From NCBI GenBank assembly GCA_963831705.1, contig CAWHRE010000005.1:124001-188000 (forward strand): a DNA stretch of 64,000 nt. The letters run 5' to 3'. Shown here one piece after another: positions 1 to 8,327 of the stretch; within the stretch, counting starts at the first letter, position 1; each line of letters begins with the position of its first letter. A model generated the notes under the pieces. That model worked only from the letters and a program-made list of their open reading frames with translations. It made no database searches and had not been told where the DNA came from. Made by a program: the position numbers and the translations under genes. Origin of the DNA: DASQPR01 sp963831705. Lineage in GTDB: Bacteria > Actinomycetota > Actinomycetes > Mycobacteriales > Micromonosporaceae.

Positions 1-491
1 GCCCGGAGGACCTCGCCGCGGGCCAAGACGTGCAAGCCGAGCACGAGCCAGTTGGCAAAGCGGAGACAGAGTTGCTCGATATCGGCGGCCGACGACGGTA
101 CGTCCGGCGGGCGGCGTCGAAGCAGCAGTTCGCGAAGCTCGCCGGTACGGTCGTGCACGATCATGTCGTCGACCGAGGCGCCGTCCGACGGCCACGCCGC
201 GACCTGTGCCATCTCAGCGGTCGAAGCGAAATGGAACTCGCCACGAATCAGGCCGGGGAAGAACACGACGTGCGCGCCGAACTCGTTGACCACGATCGCG
301 TTGGTGGGTCCGATCCGCTCGCACCACGCTCTTCCGTCCACAGGTGCGCAGTGAAAGAACCAGAACTCGACGTCGCTGTACCTGTCCCCCACGCCTTGCG
401 CGAATGATCCGTACATCAGAGCGGCGTCGAGCAACGCGTCGGCGAGGCAGAGTTCCTGTACGCGCCCAATCAGCGCAAGCTGTCGCAACAT
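1..491 (-). CDS. Lincosamide nucleotidyltransferase-like protein (Lnu(B)/Lnu(F) type), 3' end cut by window edge
   Basis: Only the first 163 codons are in the window. The protein begins M-L-R-Q-L-A-L-I and carries MYGSFAQGVGDRYSDVEFW at residues 26-44, which is a nucleotidyltransferase site (G28-S29, then D40 and E42 as likely metal ligands). The NEFG, LIRGEFHF and ANWLVLG blocks follow in the order I remember from Lnu(B)/Lnu(F) enzymes, which adenylylate lincosamide antibiotics. The start is supported by a TAGCGT -10 box seven bases upstream, giving a leaderless message; in-frame ATG codons further up (for example at 533) are less likely. Substrate cannot be proved from the family, and chromosomal homologues may act on other small molecules. 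The C-terminal helical domain is missing because the window ends. Confidence 0.7.
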   Translation of the reverse strand, partial: MLRQLALIGRVQELCLADALLDAALMYGSFAQGVGDRYSDVEFWFFHCAPVDGRAWCERIGPTNAIVVNEFGAHVVFFPGLIRGEFHFASTAEMAQVAAWPSDGASVDDMIVHDRTGELRELLLRRRPPDVPSSAADIEQLCLRFANWLVLGLHVLARGEVLR

Positions 492-498
492 CCAGCCG

Positions 499-504
499 AC
501 GCTA
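499..504 (-). promoter_or_regulatory. -10 box TAGCGT, leaderless start of the nucleotidyltransferase gene
   Basis: TAGCGT on the minus strand is followed by seven bases and then the ATG at 491, the spacing expected when transcription starts on the first base of the start codon. No Shine-Dalgarno sequence is present. Confidence 0.5.
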
Positions 505-582
505 GCCGCGCCCGCCACCCCAAGCGAGCGCATTACCGCAAGATCAGCGCAACATCATCGGTGACGTTGCGTGGATCTTGGA

Positions 583-1479
583 TTAGTGAGGGCGGCGCAG
601 GCGGGTCATCGTTATCACCGTCGTCGGGTGGTCGTCCTCGACGGGCGAACGGGGTTCACGCGGAGGCTGTGCGGGAATGTGCCAGGTGGAGCGAGTCGGG
701 CTCGCCGCGGCGTCCAGGATGGTTCGGTCGACGGTCAGTCCGGCGCCGTCGTCGGACATCATGCCGAGCGCGGCGAACAACATCGCCAGCAGCGTGAAGA
801 TTCCACCGATGGTGACCGGAATGATGATCGAGACAGCTTCCACGCCATCCGGCATCCGGCCGTCCGGCGCGAGATGCACCTGCAGGGCGGCCATGCCGGT
901 GTAGTGCGTCGCGGCGACCATGAACGCGAACACGACCGCGCCGGCACCGACGGCGGCGTAACTGTCGACCCATACGGTGAGCGCCAGCGCGATGATCGAA
1001 CCGACCACGGCGATCAGTACCGATGCCTCGACCAGATGGGCGTCGTACGTGTAGAAGCCCTCGACGTGGCTGGCCGCGACGCCGTAGTAGTGCATGGCCG
1101 CGACACCGCCGCCGATCAGCACGCCGCCGGAGACGACCCGGAGGACCGACGGCCGGCGTACGCCCACCACCTGCAACGCGACCACGGTCACCAGCACCGA
1201 GATGAACAGGCTGAGAATGGTCTCGGCGACGTTGTACCGGATCGGGCTGTCCGGCACATCGAATCCCAGCACCGCGATGAAATGGGTGAGCCACACACCG
1301 ACCACGGACAGCGCGGATGCGCCGAACAGCAGCCAGCGAACGCCGTACCGGCGCGACGCCGTCTTTCCCGCCCGCACCAGGCAGGATAGGCCGAACAACG
1401 CCCCCACCAGCGCCATCGCGAACGCGACGATCGGGTTGACGGCGCCAAAAGCGAACGGATTCGTCACGGTCATCGGCAC
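583..1479 (-). CDS. MHYT-domain integral membrane sensor protein
   Basis: This polytopic membrane protein has three related motifs: a degenerate W-L-T-H-F-I, a full A-M-H-Y-Y-G and A-T-H-Y-T-G. These are the paired-helix H-Y repeats of the MHYT domain, thought to bind metal and sense diatomic gases. About seven hydrophobic segments are visible. The C-terminal ~50 residues are a charged cytoplasmic tail without an output domain (no GGDEF, EAL or kinase), so it is an MHYT-only protein. The GTG at 1479 is preferred because GGAGGT (87-92 of the 1400s) lies seven bases upstream; ATG at 1473 is the alternative, and an upstream GTG at 1530 would put the ribosome site inside the gene. Function beyond membrane sensing is not known. 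Confidence 0.75.
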   Translation of the reverse strand: MPMTVTNPFAFGAVNPIVAFAMALVGALFGLSCLVRAGKTASRRYGVRWLLFGASALSVVGVWLTHFIAVLGFDVPDSPIRYNVAETILSLFISVLVTVVALQVVGVRRPSVLRVVSGGVLIGGGVAAMHYYGVAASHVEGFYTYDAHLVEASVLIAVVGSIIALALTVWVDSYAAVGAGAVVFAFMVAATHYTGMAALQVHLAPDGRMPDGVEAVSIIIPVTIGGIFTLLAMLFAALGMMSDDGAGLTVDRTILDAAASPTRSTWHIPAQPPREPRSPVEDDHPTTVITMTRLRRPH

Positions 1480-1661
1480 GAATTCCACCTCCGCCGGACA
1501 GCGTTCCTCGCGTACATCGATGTCCGTCACACAAGCTGTGCGTTACGCGACGAAGACTCCCAGCATCGAGTGTGAACGCGAGGTGGCCTCGACCGCTTTG
1601 CCATGAATGGCGGTCGCCGGTGGTCGAGAATGACGAGGTGCCGGTAGCGAGATATCGACCT

Positions 1662-2786
1662 ATGAAGCCGCGTGACACCGGCCAGCCCCACCGCGCCTCG
1701 ACGCCACTCGAATTGTTCTTCGACCTGTGTTTCGTGGTCGGCGTCGCGCAGGCGAGCAATCGATTACACCACTCACTCACGAGCGGCCAGATAGGTCACG
1801 GTCTGGTCAGCTATCTGCTGGTGTTCTTCGCGATCTGGTGGGCTTGGGTGAACTTCACCTGGTTCGCCTCCGCGTACGACAACGACGACGTGCTCTACCG
1901 CCTGACCACGCTCGTCCAGATCACGGGGGCACTCATCCTCGCCGCCGGCGTTCCGGCCGCATTCGACCACGACGACTTCGCGGTTGTCGTCGTCGGGTAC
2001 GTCGTGATGCGTCTGGCGCTGGTCACCCAATGGCTACGTGCGGCGTGGTCGGATCCGGCGCACCGCAGAACCGCGCTCCGGTTCGCGGCCGGCGTCACGC
2101 TCGTCCAGATCGCCTGGGTCGCCCGGCTATGGCTGCCGAACAGTCTCGGGCTCGTCAGCTTTCTGGTGCTCGCGGTCGCGGAACTGGCGGTCCCCCGGAT
2201 CGCCGAACGGGCCGCACCCACCACGTGGCACCCGCAACACATCGCCGAACGGTACGGGTGTTTCACGCTGATCGTGTTGGGCGAATCGGTTCTGGCCGCG
2301 ACGACCGCGATCCAGGTCGCCTTCGATGTCGGAAACGAACGCGGACGCCTGTTCACGCTGACGGCGACCGGCCTCGTGATCATCTATGGCATGTGGTGGG
2401 TCTACTTCGACCGTCCGGGCGAGGAAGCCCTGATCGCGTCGTCCGGATTCCTCTGGGGCTACGGCCACTACTTCATCTTCGCGGCGGCGGGTGCGCTCGG
2501 CGCCGGCATCGCAGCGAACGTCGACGTCGCCGAACACGCGGCGCACCTGTCTGCGCGCAGCGCCGCGTACGCGGTTGCGATCCCGGTCGCGGTGTATCTC
2601 CTCGGTGTGTGGTGGCTCCAGCGCCTACCGGGACCAGCGAACGTCCGGGACACGGCGTTCCCGCTGGGCGCGTTGCTGATCATGCTCGCACCGCTGCTAC
2701 CCGGCTCGAAGACCGTCATCGTCGTAGTCATGTGCGCGTTGGTGGTCGTGACCAGCACCGGGCGCGAAACGACAGAAACCACCTAG
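1662..2786 (+). CDS. Low temperature requirement protein A (LtrA) family membrane protein
   Basis: The N-terminal block H-R-A-S-T-P-L-E-L-F-F-D-L is the signature of the LtrA family. It is followed by about ten hydrophobic segments and the E-R-Y-G-C-F-T-L-I-V-L-G-E-S motif near the middle. LtrA was named from a Listeria mutant that cannot grow in the cold; the biochemical role is unknown. Length (374 residues) suits the family. The start is uncertain: ATG at 1662 places the motif near the N terminus, and an in-frame GTG at 1638 is also possible. The stop overlaps the stop of the convergent rdgB by four bases, so no terminator fits between them. Confidence 0.8.
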   Translation: MKPRDTGQPHRASTPLELFFDLCFVVGVAQASNRLHHSLTSGQIGHGLVSYLLVFFAIWWAWVNFTWFASAYDNDDVLYRLTTLVQITGALILAAGVPAAFDHDDFAVVVVGYVVMRLALVTQWLRAAWSDPAHRRTALRFAAGVTLVQIAWVARLWLPNSLGLVSFLVLAVAELAVPRIAERAAPTTWHPQHIAERYGCFTLIVLGESVLAATTAIQVAFDVGNERGRLFTLTATGLVIIYGMWWVYFDRPGEEALIASSGFLWGYGHYFIFAAAGALGAGIAANVDVAEHAAHLSARSAAYAVAIPVAVYLLGVWWLQRLPGPANVRDTAFPLGALLIMLAPLLPGSKTVIVVVMCALVVVTSTGRETTETT

Positions 2787-3382
2787 CCGAGTTCGGTCCC
2801 GATGATCTCGGCGAGGGACCGGAACGCCTGGCCGCGGTGGCTGATCGCGTCCTTCTCCGCGGGCGACAGTTCGGCGCTCGTTTGCGTGTACCCGTCCGGC
2901 ACGAAGATCGGGTCGTAGCCGAAACCGTTCGTGCCTCGGCGCTCCCGGATCAGGCGCCCGGGCATCAGGCCCTCGGACACGAACGTACGGCCGTCCGGCA
3001 GCGCGAGCGCCGCCGCGCAGACGAACGCGGCCGATCGCGCCGTGTCGGGTAGATCGGCGATCTGTGCCAGGACGAGGTCCAGGTTCGCTTCGTCGTCGCC
3101 GTGCTTGCCGGACCACCGGGCGCTGAAGATCCCGGGCATGCCGCCGAGCACCTCGACGGCCAGGCCGGAGTCGTCCGCGATCGACGGCAGGCCGGTGTAC
3201 TTGACGCCTTCGATGGCCTTCAGCAGCGCGTTCTCGGCGAATGTCAGTCCGGATTCGGGTACCTCGACGTAATCGTCGACATCGGACATTCCCACGATGT
3301 GGTGTGGAAGCGCGGCCGCATCGATGATTCGCTGCAACTCCACGAGCTTCTTGCCGTTACGCGTGGCCAGCAGAAGGTTCAT
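2783..3382 (-). CDS. rdgB: XTP/dITP diphosphatase (RdgB/HAM1)
   Basis: This enzyme removes non-canonical purine nucleotides (ITP, dITP, XTP) by hydrolysing them to monophosphates and pyrophosphate. The substrate-binding T-R-N-G-K-K at the N terminus, F-A-E-N-A-L-L-K-A, the D-D-S-G-L metal region, G-F-G-Y-D-P-I-F and S-H-R-G are all present and in order. At 199 residues it is full length. It overlaps the stop of rph by four bases (ATGA), so the two are translationally coupled, as in the mycobacterial rph-rdgB pair. Confidence 0.97.
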   Translation of the reverse strand: MNLLLATRNGKKLVELQRIIDAAALPHHIVGMSDVDDYVEVPESGLTFAENALLKAIEGVKYTGLPSIADDSGLAVEVLGGMPGIFSARWSGKHGDDEANLDLVLAQIADLPDTARSAAFVCAAALALPDGRTFVSEGLMPGRLIRERRGTNGFGYDPIFVPDGYTQTSAELSPAEKDAISHRGQAFRSLAEIIGTELG

Positions 3383-4107
3383 CGGCCCAGGGCTTCATTC
3401 TGCGCGGCGGTCAGCGATGCACAACCGGCCAGCCCGAGGTCGAGGAGCGTGTTCAGACGGTTCCGGTCGAACACGTCGTTCTCGCCGGTGCCCTGGACTT
3501 CGACGAACTCGCCGTCGCCCGTACAAACAATGTTCATGTCGACGTCGGCGCTGCTGTCTTCGACGTAGTCCAGATCAAGTCGGGGTTCGCCATCGATCAC
3601 GCCGACGCTGACCGCGCAGACCGACCGGTAAATCACCTTCTCCGGAGGTGCCGACAGCATCTTGTTCGCGGCCATCCAGGACACCGCGTCGACCAGAGCG
3701 ACGTATCCGCCGGTGATCGATGCGGTGCGGGTACCGCCGTCGGCCTGGAGCACGTCGCAGTCGATCACAAGCGAGTTCTCGCCGAGCGCGCTGAGGTCGA
3801 TGCAGGCGCGGAGGCTGCGGCCGATCAGGCGGGAGATCTCGTGCGTACGGCCGCCGATCCGGCCCTTGACGCTCTCCCGGTCGTTGCGGGTCGTCGTGGC
3901 GCGCGGCAGCATCGCGTATTCGGACGTGACCCAGCCGAGGCCGGAGCCTTTCCGCCAGCGCGGCACGCCGGGCGTGACGCTCGCCGTGCACAGCACCTTC
4001 GTGCCACCGAATGCGACGAGGACGGAGCCTTCGGAGTGCATGCTCCAATCGCGGGTCATCGTCACCGGGCGGAGTTGGTCTGGAGTACGTCCATCAGGTC
4101 GGGCCAT
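3379..4107 (-). CDS. rph: Ribonuclease PH
   Basis: Phosphorolytic 3'-5' exoribonuclease that trims tRNA 3' ends. The 242-residue protein starts with M-A-R-P-D-G-R and carries the R-N-D-R-E-S and G-G-T-R-T-A-S-I-T-G-G blocks that bind phosphate and RNA, plus the D-L-D-Y-E-D-like segment (D-L-D-Y-V-E-D) of the active site. The start has a TAAGAT -10 box six bases upstream, overlapping the stop codon of the upstream MBL gene, so this gene probably has its own leaderless promoter inside the murI-MBL-rph-rdgB cluster. Confidence 0.97.
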   Translation of the reverse strand: MARPDGRTPDQLRPVTMTRDWSMHSEGSVLVAFGGTKVLCTASVTPGVPRWRKGSGLGWVTSEYAMLPRATTTRNDRESVKGRIGGRTHEISRLIGRSLRACIDLSALGENSLVIDCDVLQADGGTRTASITGGYVALVDAVSWMAANKMLSAPPEKVIYRSVCAVSVGVIDGEPRLDLDYVEDSSADVDMNIVCTGDGEFVEVQGTGENDVFDRNRLNTLLDLGLAGCASLTAAQNEALGR

Positions 4108-4113
4108 GAGTGA

Positions 4114-4119
4114 ATCTTA
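4114..4119 (-). promoter_or_regulatory. -10 box TAAGAT, internal leaderless promoter of rph
   Basis: TAAGAT on the minus strand ends six bases before the rph ATG and overlaps the TAA stop codon (4117-4119) of the upstream hydrolase gene. It would allow rph-rdgB to be transcribed independently of murI. Confidence 0.5.
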
Positions 4120-4863
4120 GATGTCGTACCGGGCACCCGGGCGCACGACGTCGATCGGTCCGCCGTACGTCGATGTTGCCTCGTCCACAGTGGCGATCTC
4201 GCTCCCCCAGGCGTGCACGAGGTGGGTCAGCAGAAGCCGCCCGACTCCCGCCTTGGTGGCCGCCATACCGGCATCACGCCCGGTCATGTGGAGTCCGGGC
4301 GGGTTGTCCTCGGAGGCGAGATAGCTCGCCTCGCACAAGAACGCGTCGGCGCCCTCGGCCAAGCGGACCAGCGCCTCGCACGGCGCGGTATCCGCCGAAT
4401 ATGCCAACGCCCGTCCCGCGTGCTCGATCCGGACCCCGTACGTCTCGACCGGATGATCCACGCGATCCACCATCACACGCATCGGGCCGATCGGAAACGT
4501 GCCCGGTTCCAGTGCGTAGAACGTGTACACGTCGTCGAGCGGCCCCTCGTCGCTGCCGTACGCGGCCGCGAGCCGATCCCGCGCACCCGCCGGCCCGAAC
4601 AGTGGCAACCGAGGGTACGGTCCGTCCGGCGCGTACCGCCGCACCACGACGTACGAGCACGCGTCGCTCATGTGGTCCAAGTGCAGGTGCGACAGCAGGA
4701 TCGCGTCCACGCTGGTCAGTCCGGCGTACCGCTGCAGCGCCGACAGTGAGCCGGGACCGAAGTCGACCAACAGCCGGAACCCATCCGCCTCGATCAGGTA
4801 CGCGGAGCAGGCTGAATCCGGTCCGGGAAAGCTTCCGGCGCAGCCGAGAACCGTCAATCTCAT
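4117..4863 (-). CDS. MBL-fold metal-dependent hydrolase (Rv1339-like)
   Basis: The metallo-beta-lactamase signature L-S-H-L-H-L-D-H-M lies near residue 65, with a later H-P-V-E-T-Y-G and a C-terminal L-L-T-H-L-V-H-A motif, consistent with a two-metal phosphodiesterase fold similar to RNase Z. In Mycobacterium the protein at this position (Rv1339) is reported as a cyclic-nucleotide phosphodiesterase; that activity is inferred here by synteny, not seen. The ATG overlaps the murI stop by four bases, so the two are coupled. Confidence 0.85.
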   Translation of the reverse strand: MRLTVLGCAGSFPGPDSACSAYLIEADGFRLLVDFGPGSLSALQRYAGLTSVDAILLSHLHLDHMSDACSYVVVRRYAPDGPYPRLPLFGPAGARDRLAAAYGSDEGPLDDVYTFYALEPGTFPIGPMRVMVDRVDHPVETYGVRIEHAGRALAYSADTAPCEALVRLAEGADAFLCEASYLASEDNPPGLHMTGRDAGMAATKAGVGRLLLTHLVHAWGSEIATVDEATSTYGGPIDVVRPGARYDI

Positions 4864-5672
4864 GCCGATACCTCGGCATGATCCAACGCCGCACCGACCG
4901 CAGCTTCGGGACCGAGGAACCGGAGGGCAAGCCGAGCGAACGCGGCCGGGTCGCCGGTACTGGTGAACGCGTGTACCGGCGGCGGCGCTTCGTCCGGCCG
5001 GAACATGTCCTTCGCGGTGAGCAGCCGGTAGACCTCGCGAGCGGTCTCGTCGGCGCTCGACACGAGCGTCACGTTCTCCCCCATCACGAGCCCGATCAAG
5101 CCGGCCAGGAGTGGGTAGTGCGTGCAGCCGAGAATCAACGTGTCGACGTCGGCACGCTGGAGCGGTTCCAGGTAGCCGTTCGCGAGGCCGAGCAGCGCGC
5201 GCCCGGACGTGACGCCGCGCTCGATGAAATCGACGAACTGCGGGCACGCCGTGGCCGCTACGTCAACCTGCGGCGCCGCCGCAAAAGCGTCCTGGTACGC
5301 GCCGCTGGTGATGGTCGCGTTCGTACCGATCACGCCGACACGGCCGTTGCGGGTGGCCGCGACCGCCCGCCGTACGGCCGGCCGGATCACCTCGACCACC
5401 GGCACCGAGTAGCGCTCCCGGGCATCGTGCAAACACGCGGCCGAGGCGCTGTTGCACGCGATCACGAGCAGCTTGACACCCTGTTCGACGAGCTGGTCGA
5501 GGCAGGACAACGCAAGCGAGCGAACCTCGGCGATCGGCCGGTTGCCGTACGGCAGGTGAGCCGAATCACCCAGATAGACCACTTGCTCATGTGGCAGTTG
5601 ATCAAGAATGGCTCGGGCTACGGTCAGACCGCCGACGCCCGAGTCGAAGATCCCAATCGGCGCATCCGTCAC
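4860..5672 (-). CDS. murI: Glutamate racemase
   Basis: Makes D-glutamate for peptidoglycan. The N-terminal I-G-I-F-D-S-G-V-G-G-L motif and the two catalytic cysteines, C73 in A-C-N-S-A-S and C183 in G-C-T-H-Y-P, are all present in a 270-residue protein of normal length. The GTG start is leaderless, with TAGGCT seven bases upstream. It is the first gene of murI-MBL-rph-rdgB. The C-terminal ~25 residues are an alanine-rich extension of no known role. Confidence 0.97.
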   Translation of the reverse strand: MTDAPIGIFDSGVGGLTVARAILDQLPHEQVVYLGDSAHLPYGNRPIAEVRSLALSCLDQLVEQGVKLLVIACNSASAACLHDARERYSVPVVEVIRPAVRRAVAATRNGRVGVIGTNATITSGAYQDAFAAAPQVDVAATACPQFVDFIERGVTSGRALLGLANGYLEPLQRADVDTLILGCTHYPLLAGLIGLVMGENVTLVSSADETAREVYRLLTAKDMFRPDEAPPPVHAFTSTGDPAAFARLALRFLGPEAAVGAALDHAEVSA

Positions 5673-5679
5673 GCTGCGC

Positions 5680-5685
5680 AGCCTA
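5680..5685 (-). promoter_or_regulatory. -10 box TAGGCT, leaderless promoter of murI
   Basis: TAGGCT is followed by seven bases and then the murI GTG. The same hexamer and spacing recur before mec and before the hydrolase gene ending at 28243. Confidence 0.5.
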
Positions 5686-5897
5686 CGCCGCCGACCGGGG
5701 GCTGCAGGGGAAGACGCCTACCCGTTGTCGCCAACGTGACAACCGGCCGATGGGTGCCCGAACGATGGACCGTGTTTCGCGCGTTGCGTTACGCCCCGTT
5801 AGGTTAGACGTTGCACCTGCTGGGTACCTGTCCGTTTTGGCCACAAATTCGTTGGGGCCAAAGACGACACATAGATCGACGACGAAATGGTGGAAGC

Positions 5898-6467
5898 GTG
5901 GAGACGACGACGGACGGCACGAACGCCCAACGCACGGCGGCGGCACGCGTACCGGTGGCGCAACGAGGAGTGGGCGTGGCCCGGCCGGTGTCCGCGACGC
6001 CGGTTGACCAGCGTGTCCCGATCGAGACGATCGGCCCCGACGCGCCGGGGTCCCGCGGCACGTACGTTGCGGACAGCTTCACCGGCGACATCGCGATGAC
6101 GATGGGCGGCACGTTCGCGCTCGCGCACGACGGCGAACCGGCCGGACTAGCCCGGGTGACGATGGCCATGCGTACGCCGGCCCGTCCCGATTCACCCGCC
6201 CCCCGGCGCCTGATCGGCTTGTCCCTCTGGGCCGCCGCGCTCGGCATCCTGGGTGTGATTCTCGCCATTCGCGACGCGATCGGCATTCTGGTCGGCGCAC
6301 CGCACTATTTCTTGCCGCTCATCGCAATCCTCGGCATCGTGGGCGTCGCGCTCACCATGGGTGGGTTCCTGACGGCGCGCGCCCGCGTGCTTCCGTGGAC
6401 GTTGATGGGGCTCGCGACGTGCACGCTCGGTGGTGCGCTGATCGCAACGATGACCGCGCTGCCGTAG
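5898..6467 (+). CDS. Small membrane protein of unknown function
   Basis: I do not recognise this protein. The first ~100 residues are polar and disordered-looking, rich in Ala, Thr, Gly and Pro. The C-terminal third has three hydrophobic segments (L-I-G-L-S-L-W-A-A-A-L-G-I-L, Y-F-L-P-L-I-A-I-L-G and L-M-G-L-A-T-C-T-L-G-G-A). The GTG at 5898 is chosen because GGTGGAAG stands directly upstream; an ATG at 5811 would add 29 residues of Arg-rich, low-quality sequence. It diverges from murI across a 225-bp gap and points toward cysM. Confidence 0.6.
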   Translation: METTTDGTNAQRTAAARVPVAQRGVGVARPVSATPVDQRVPIETIGPDAPGSRGTYVADSFTGDIAMTMGGTFALAHDGEPAGLARVTMAMRTPARPDSPAPRRLIGLSLWAAALGILGVILAIRDAIGILVGAPHYFLPLIAILGIVGVALTMGGFLTARARVLPWTLMGLATCTLGGALIATMTALP

Positions 6468-6486
6468 CCGGAGGGGTGGGCGGCGG

Positions 6487-7437
6487 TCAGGCCCAGAGCT
6501 GGCCTTCGAGCGCCGCCTCGGCGTCCGCGAGCGTCCCGCCGTACGCGCCGGTCGACAGGTATTTCCAGCCGCCGTCGGCGACCAGGAAAGCGATGTCGGC
6601 CTTCCGGCCCGCCTTCACGCACTGGTGCGCGATCGCGAGCGCCGCATGCAGGACGGCGCCGGTCGAGAATCCGGCGAAGATGCCCTCGACCTCGACCAGC
6701 TGACGCGTACGAAGCACGGCATCCTGCGTACCGACCGAGAACCGGCGGGTCAGAACGGTCGCGTCGTACAGCTCCGGGACGTAGCCCTCGTCGATATTGC
6801 GTAGCCCGTACACGATCTCGCCGTATCGTGGCTCGGCCGCGATGATCTCGATTTCGGGCAGCTTCTCGCGTAGGAAACGGCCGGTACCCATGAGCGTGCC
6901 GGTCGTGCCCAGGCCCGCCACGAAGTGCGTGATCGTCGGCAGATCGAGCAACAGCTCGGGACCGGTCGTCTCGTAGTGGGCACGTGCGTTCGCCTCGTTC
7001 CCGTACTGGAACAGCATCACCCAGTCGGGATGGTCCTCGGCGATCTGGCGGGCCTTCACGACGGCCTGATTCGATCCACCGGCGGCCGGCGAGAAGATGA
7101 TCTCCGCGCCGTACATCCGGAGGATCTGTGAGCGTTCGGCCGACACGTTCTCCGGCATCACGCAGACCAGCCGATAGCCGCGCAGCTTCGCGACCATGGC
7201 CAGCGCGATCCCGGTGTTGCCGCTGGTCGGCTCGAGGATCGTGTCACCCGGCCGCAGGCGCCCGGATTCTTCGGCCGCGCGCACCATGTACAACGCGGCG
7301 CGATCCTTCACGCTGCCGGTCGGATTGCGATCCTCGAGCTTCGCCCAGAGCCGTACGTCCTCCGAGGGCGACAGCCTCGGCAGTCCGACGAGAGGAGTGC
7401 CTCCGCAGGCGGACAGGAGGCTGTCGAACCTCGCCAC
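6487..7437 (-). CDS. cysM: Cysteine synthase CysM (CysO-thiocarboxylate dependent, O-phosphoserine type)
   Basis: PLP enzyme of the beta-family. The PLP lysine is K44 in N-P-T-G-S-V-K-D-R, and the phosphate loop is T-S-G-N-T-G at 71-76. The closest known relatives in this context are mycobacterial CysM enzymes, which use O-phospho-L-serine and the thiocarboxylated carrier CysO instead of free sulfide. The three adjoining genes mec, cysO and cysM run in that order, with two bases between cysO and cysM, which supports this route over ordinary O-acetylserine sulfhydrylase. At 316 residues it is full length. Confidence 0.93.
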   Translation of the reverse strand: MARFDSLLSACGGTPLVGLPRLSPSEDVRLWAKLEDRNPTGSVKDRAALYMVRAAEESGRLRPGDTILEPTSGNTGIALAMVAKLRGYRLVCVMPENVSAERSQILRMYGAEIIFSPAAGGSNQAVVKARQIAEDHPDWVMLFQYGNEANARAHYETTGPELLLDLPTITHFVAGLGTTGTLMGTGRFLREKLPEIEIIAAEPRYGEIVYGLRNIDEGYVPELYDATVLTRRFSVGTQDAVLRTRQLVEVEGIFAGFSTGAVLHAALAIAHQCVKAGRKADIAFLVADGGWKYLSTGAYGGTLADAEAALEGQLWA

Positions 7438-7439
7438 GA

Positions 7440-7787
7440 CTAGCCCCGCAGGGTCGGGAAGCGGCCGGCGTTCACGGGCTGGCCGTTGATCGCCGCGATC
7501 GCCGCGAACGCGAACGCTCCACCCGCGACGGCGGGCAGGATCGTCACGGTGTCGCCATCGGCCAGCTTCGTGTCCAGCGATCCGAGGAACCGTACGTCCT
7601 CGTCGTTGACGTAGATGTTCACGAAGCGGTTGAGCGAGCCTTCCTTGAGCAGCTTGTCGCTCAGGCCCTTGTGCCGCGACTCAAGATCGGTGAGCAGCTC
7701 GGAGAGCGTGTCACCGGAGCCCTCGACGGTCTTCGCGCCGCCGGTGTGGCTGCGCAGGATGGTGGGGATGCCGACGGTGATAGCCAT
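7440..7787 (-). CDS. cysO: Sulfur carrier CysO (MoaD/ThiS family) with a 25-residue C-terminal extension
   Basis: Ubiquitin-like sulfur carrier that delivers thiocarboxylate sulfur to CysM. The R-F-V-N-I-Y-V-N-D-E-D-V-R-F block and the P-A-V-A-G-G end of the fold match mycobacterial CysO. There the protein stops at Gly-Gly. Here the Gly-Gly falls at residues 89-90 and the frame stays open for 25 more residues (A-F-A-F-A-A-I ... L-R-G), so the active diglycine is not C-terminal as encoded. The extension runs to two bases before cysM. Either it is removed by the neighbouring JAMM peptidase or there is an undetected sequence error. GGAGAA upstream serves as ribosome site. Confidence 0.9.
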   Translation of the reverse strand: MAITVGIPTILRSHTGGAKTVEGSGDTLSELLTDLESRHKGLSDKLLKEGSLNRFVNIYVNDEDVRFLGSLDTKLADGDTVTILPAVAGGAFAFAAIAAINGQPVNAGRFPTLRG

Positions 7788-7840
7788 GATTGTTTTCTCC
7801 TACATTTCAAGGTTCGGGTGGGAAAGCTGGGACGGCTGCG

Positions 7841-8320
7841 CTACGGATAACACTCGTAGTCGACGTCTGCTTCCGTCTGTCCGAACATGTAGGTCGTCAC
7901 GGTGTCCACACTGCCATCAACGACCCGGACCCGCTCTTCGGTAACGACCCCGTCCACGATGCGGAACGACCGGACCTCATTGGTCTCCGGATCGCGGGTC
8001 GACACCAGCACATAGTGCGCATCCGGCTCGCCCGCGAACGAGATGTCCGTCCTCGACGGGTATGCCTCGGTCGCGGTATGCGAGTGGTAAATCACGACCG
8101 GTTCCTCGTCGCGATTGTCCATCTCGCGCCAGACGCGTAGTTGTTCCATCGGATCAAACCGGTAGAACGTCATCGAGCGCTCGGCGTTGTCCATCGGGAT
8201 ATGCCGGACGGGAAGGTCACCTCCAGCCGGCCCGGCGATCACACCGCAGGCTTCCTCGGGGTGATCGCGGCGCGCGTGAGCCACCATCGCGTCGACTAAC
8301 TCGCGGTCAATGGTGAGCAC
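7841..8320 (-). CDS. mec: Mec family JAMM/M67 zinc metallopeptidase
   Basis: Hydrolyses the CysO-cysteine adduct to release cysteine and regenerate the carrier. The complete JAMM site is visible: a glutamate at 22 or 23 (P-E-E-A-C), H79-x-H81, S89 and D92 in the H-x-H-x7-S-x2-D spacing. The GTG start follows a TAGGCT -10 box at seven bases. It lies 53 bases before cysO. Because the local CysO has a C-terminal tail, this enzyme may also act as its maturation protease, as JAMM proteins do for other ThiS-like carriers. Confidence 0.92.
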   Translation of the reverse strand: MLTIDRELVDAMVAHARRDHPEEACGVIAGPAGGDLPVRHIPMDNAERSMTFYRFDPMEQLRVWREMDNRDEEPVVIYHSHTATEAYPSRTDISFAGEPDAHYVLVSTRDPETNEVRSFRIVDGVVTEERVRVVDGSVDTVTTYMFGQTEADVDYECYP

Positions 8321-8327
8321 GCCTCAT

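Noticed and set aside
571..1389. Plus-strand frame of 272 codons opposite the MHYT gene
   Set aside because: It is highly charged without motifs, and the opposite strand has clear membrane helices and H-Y motifs.
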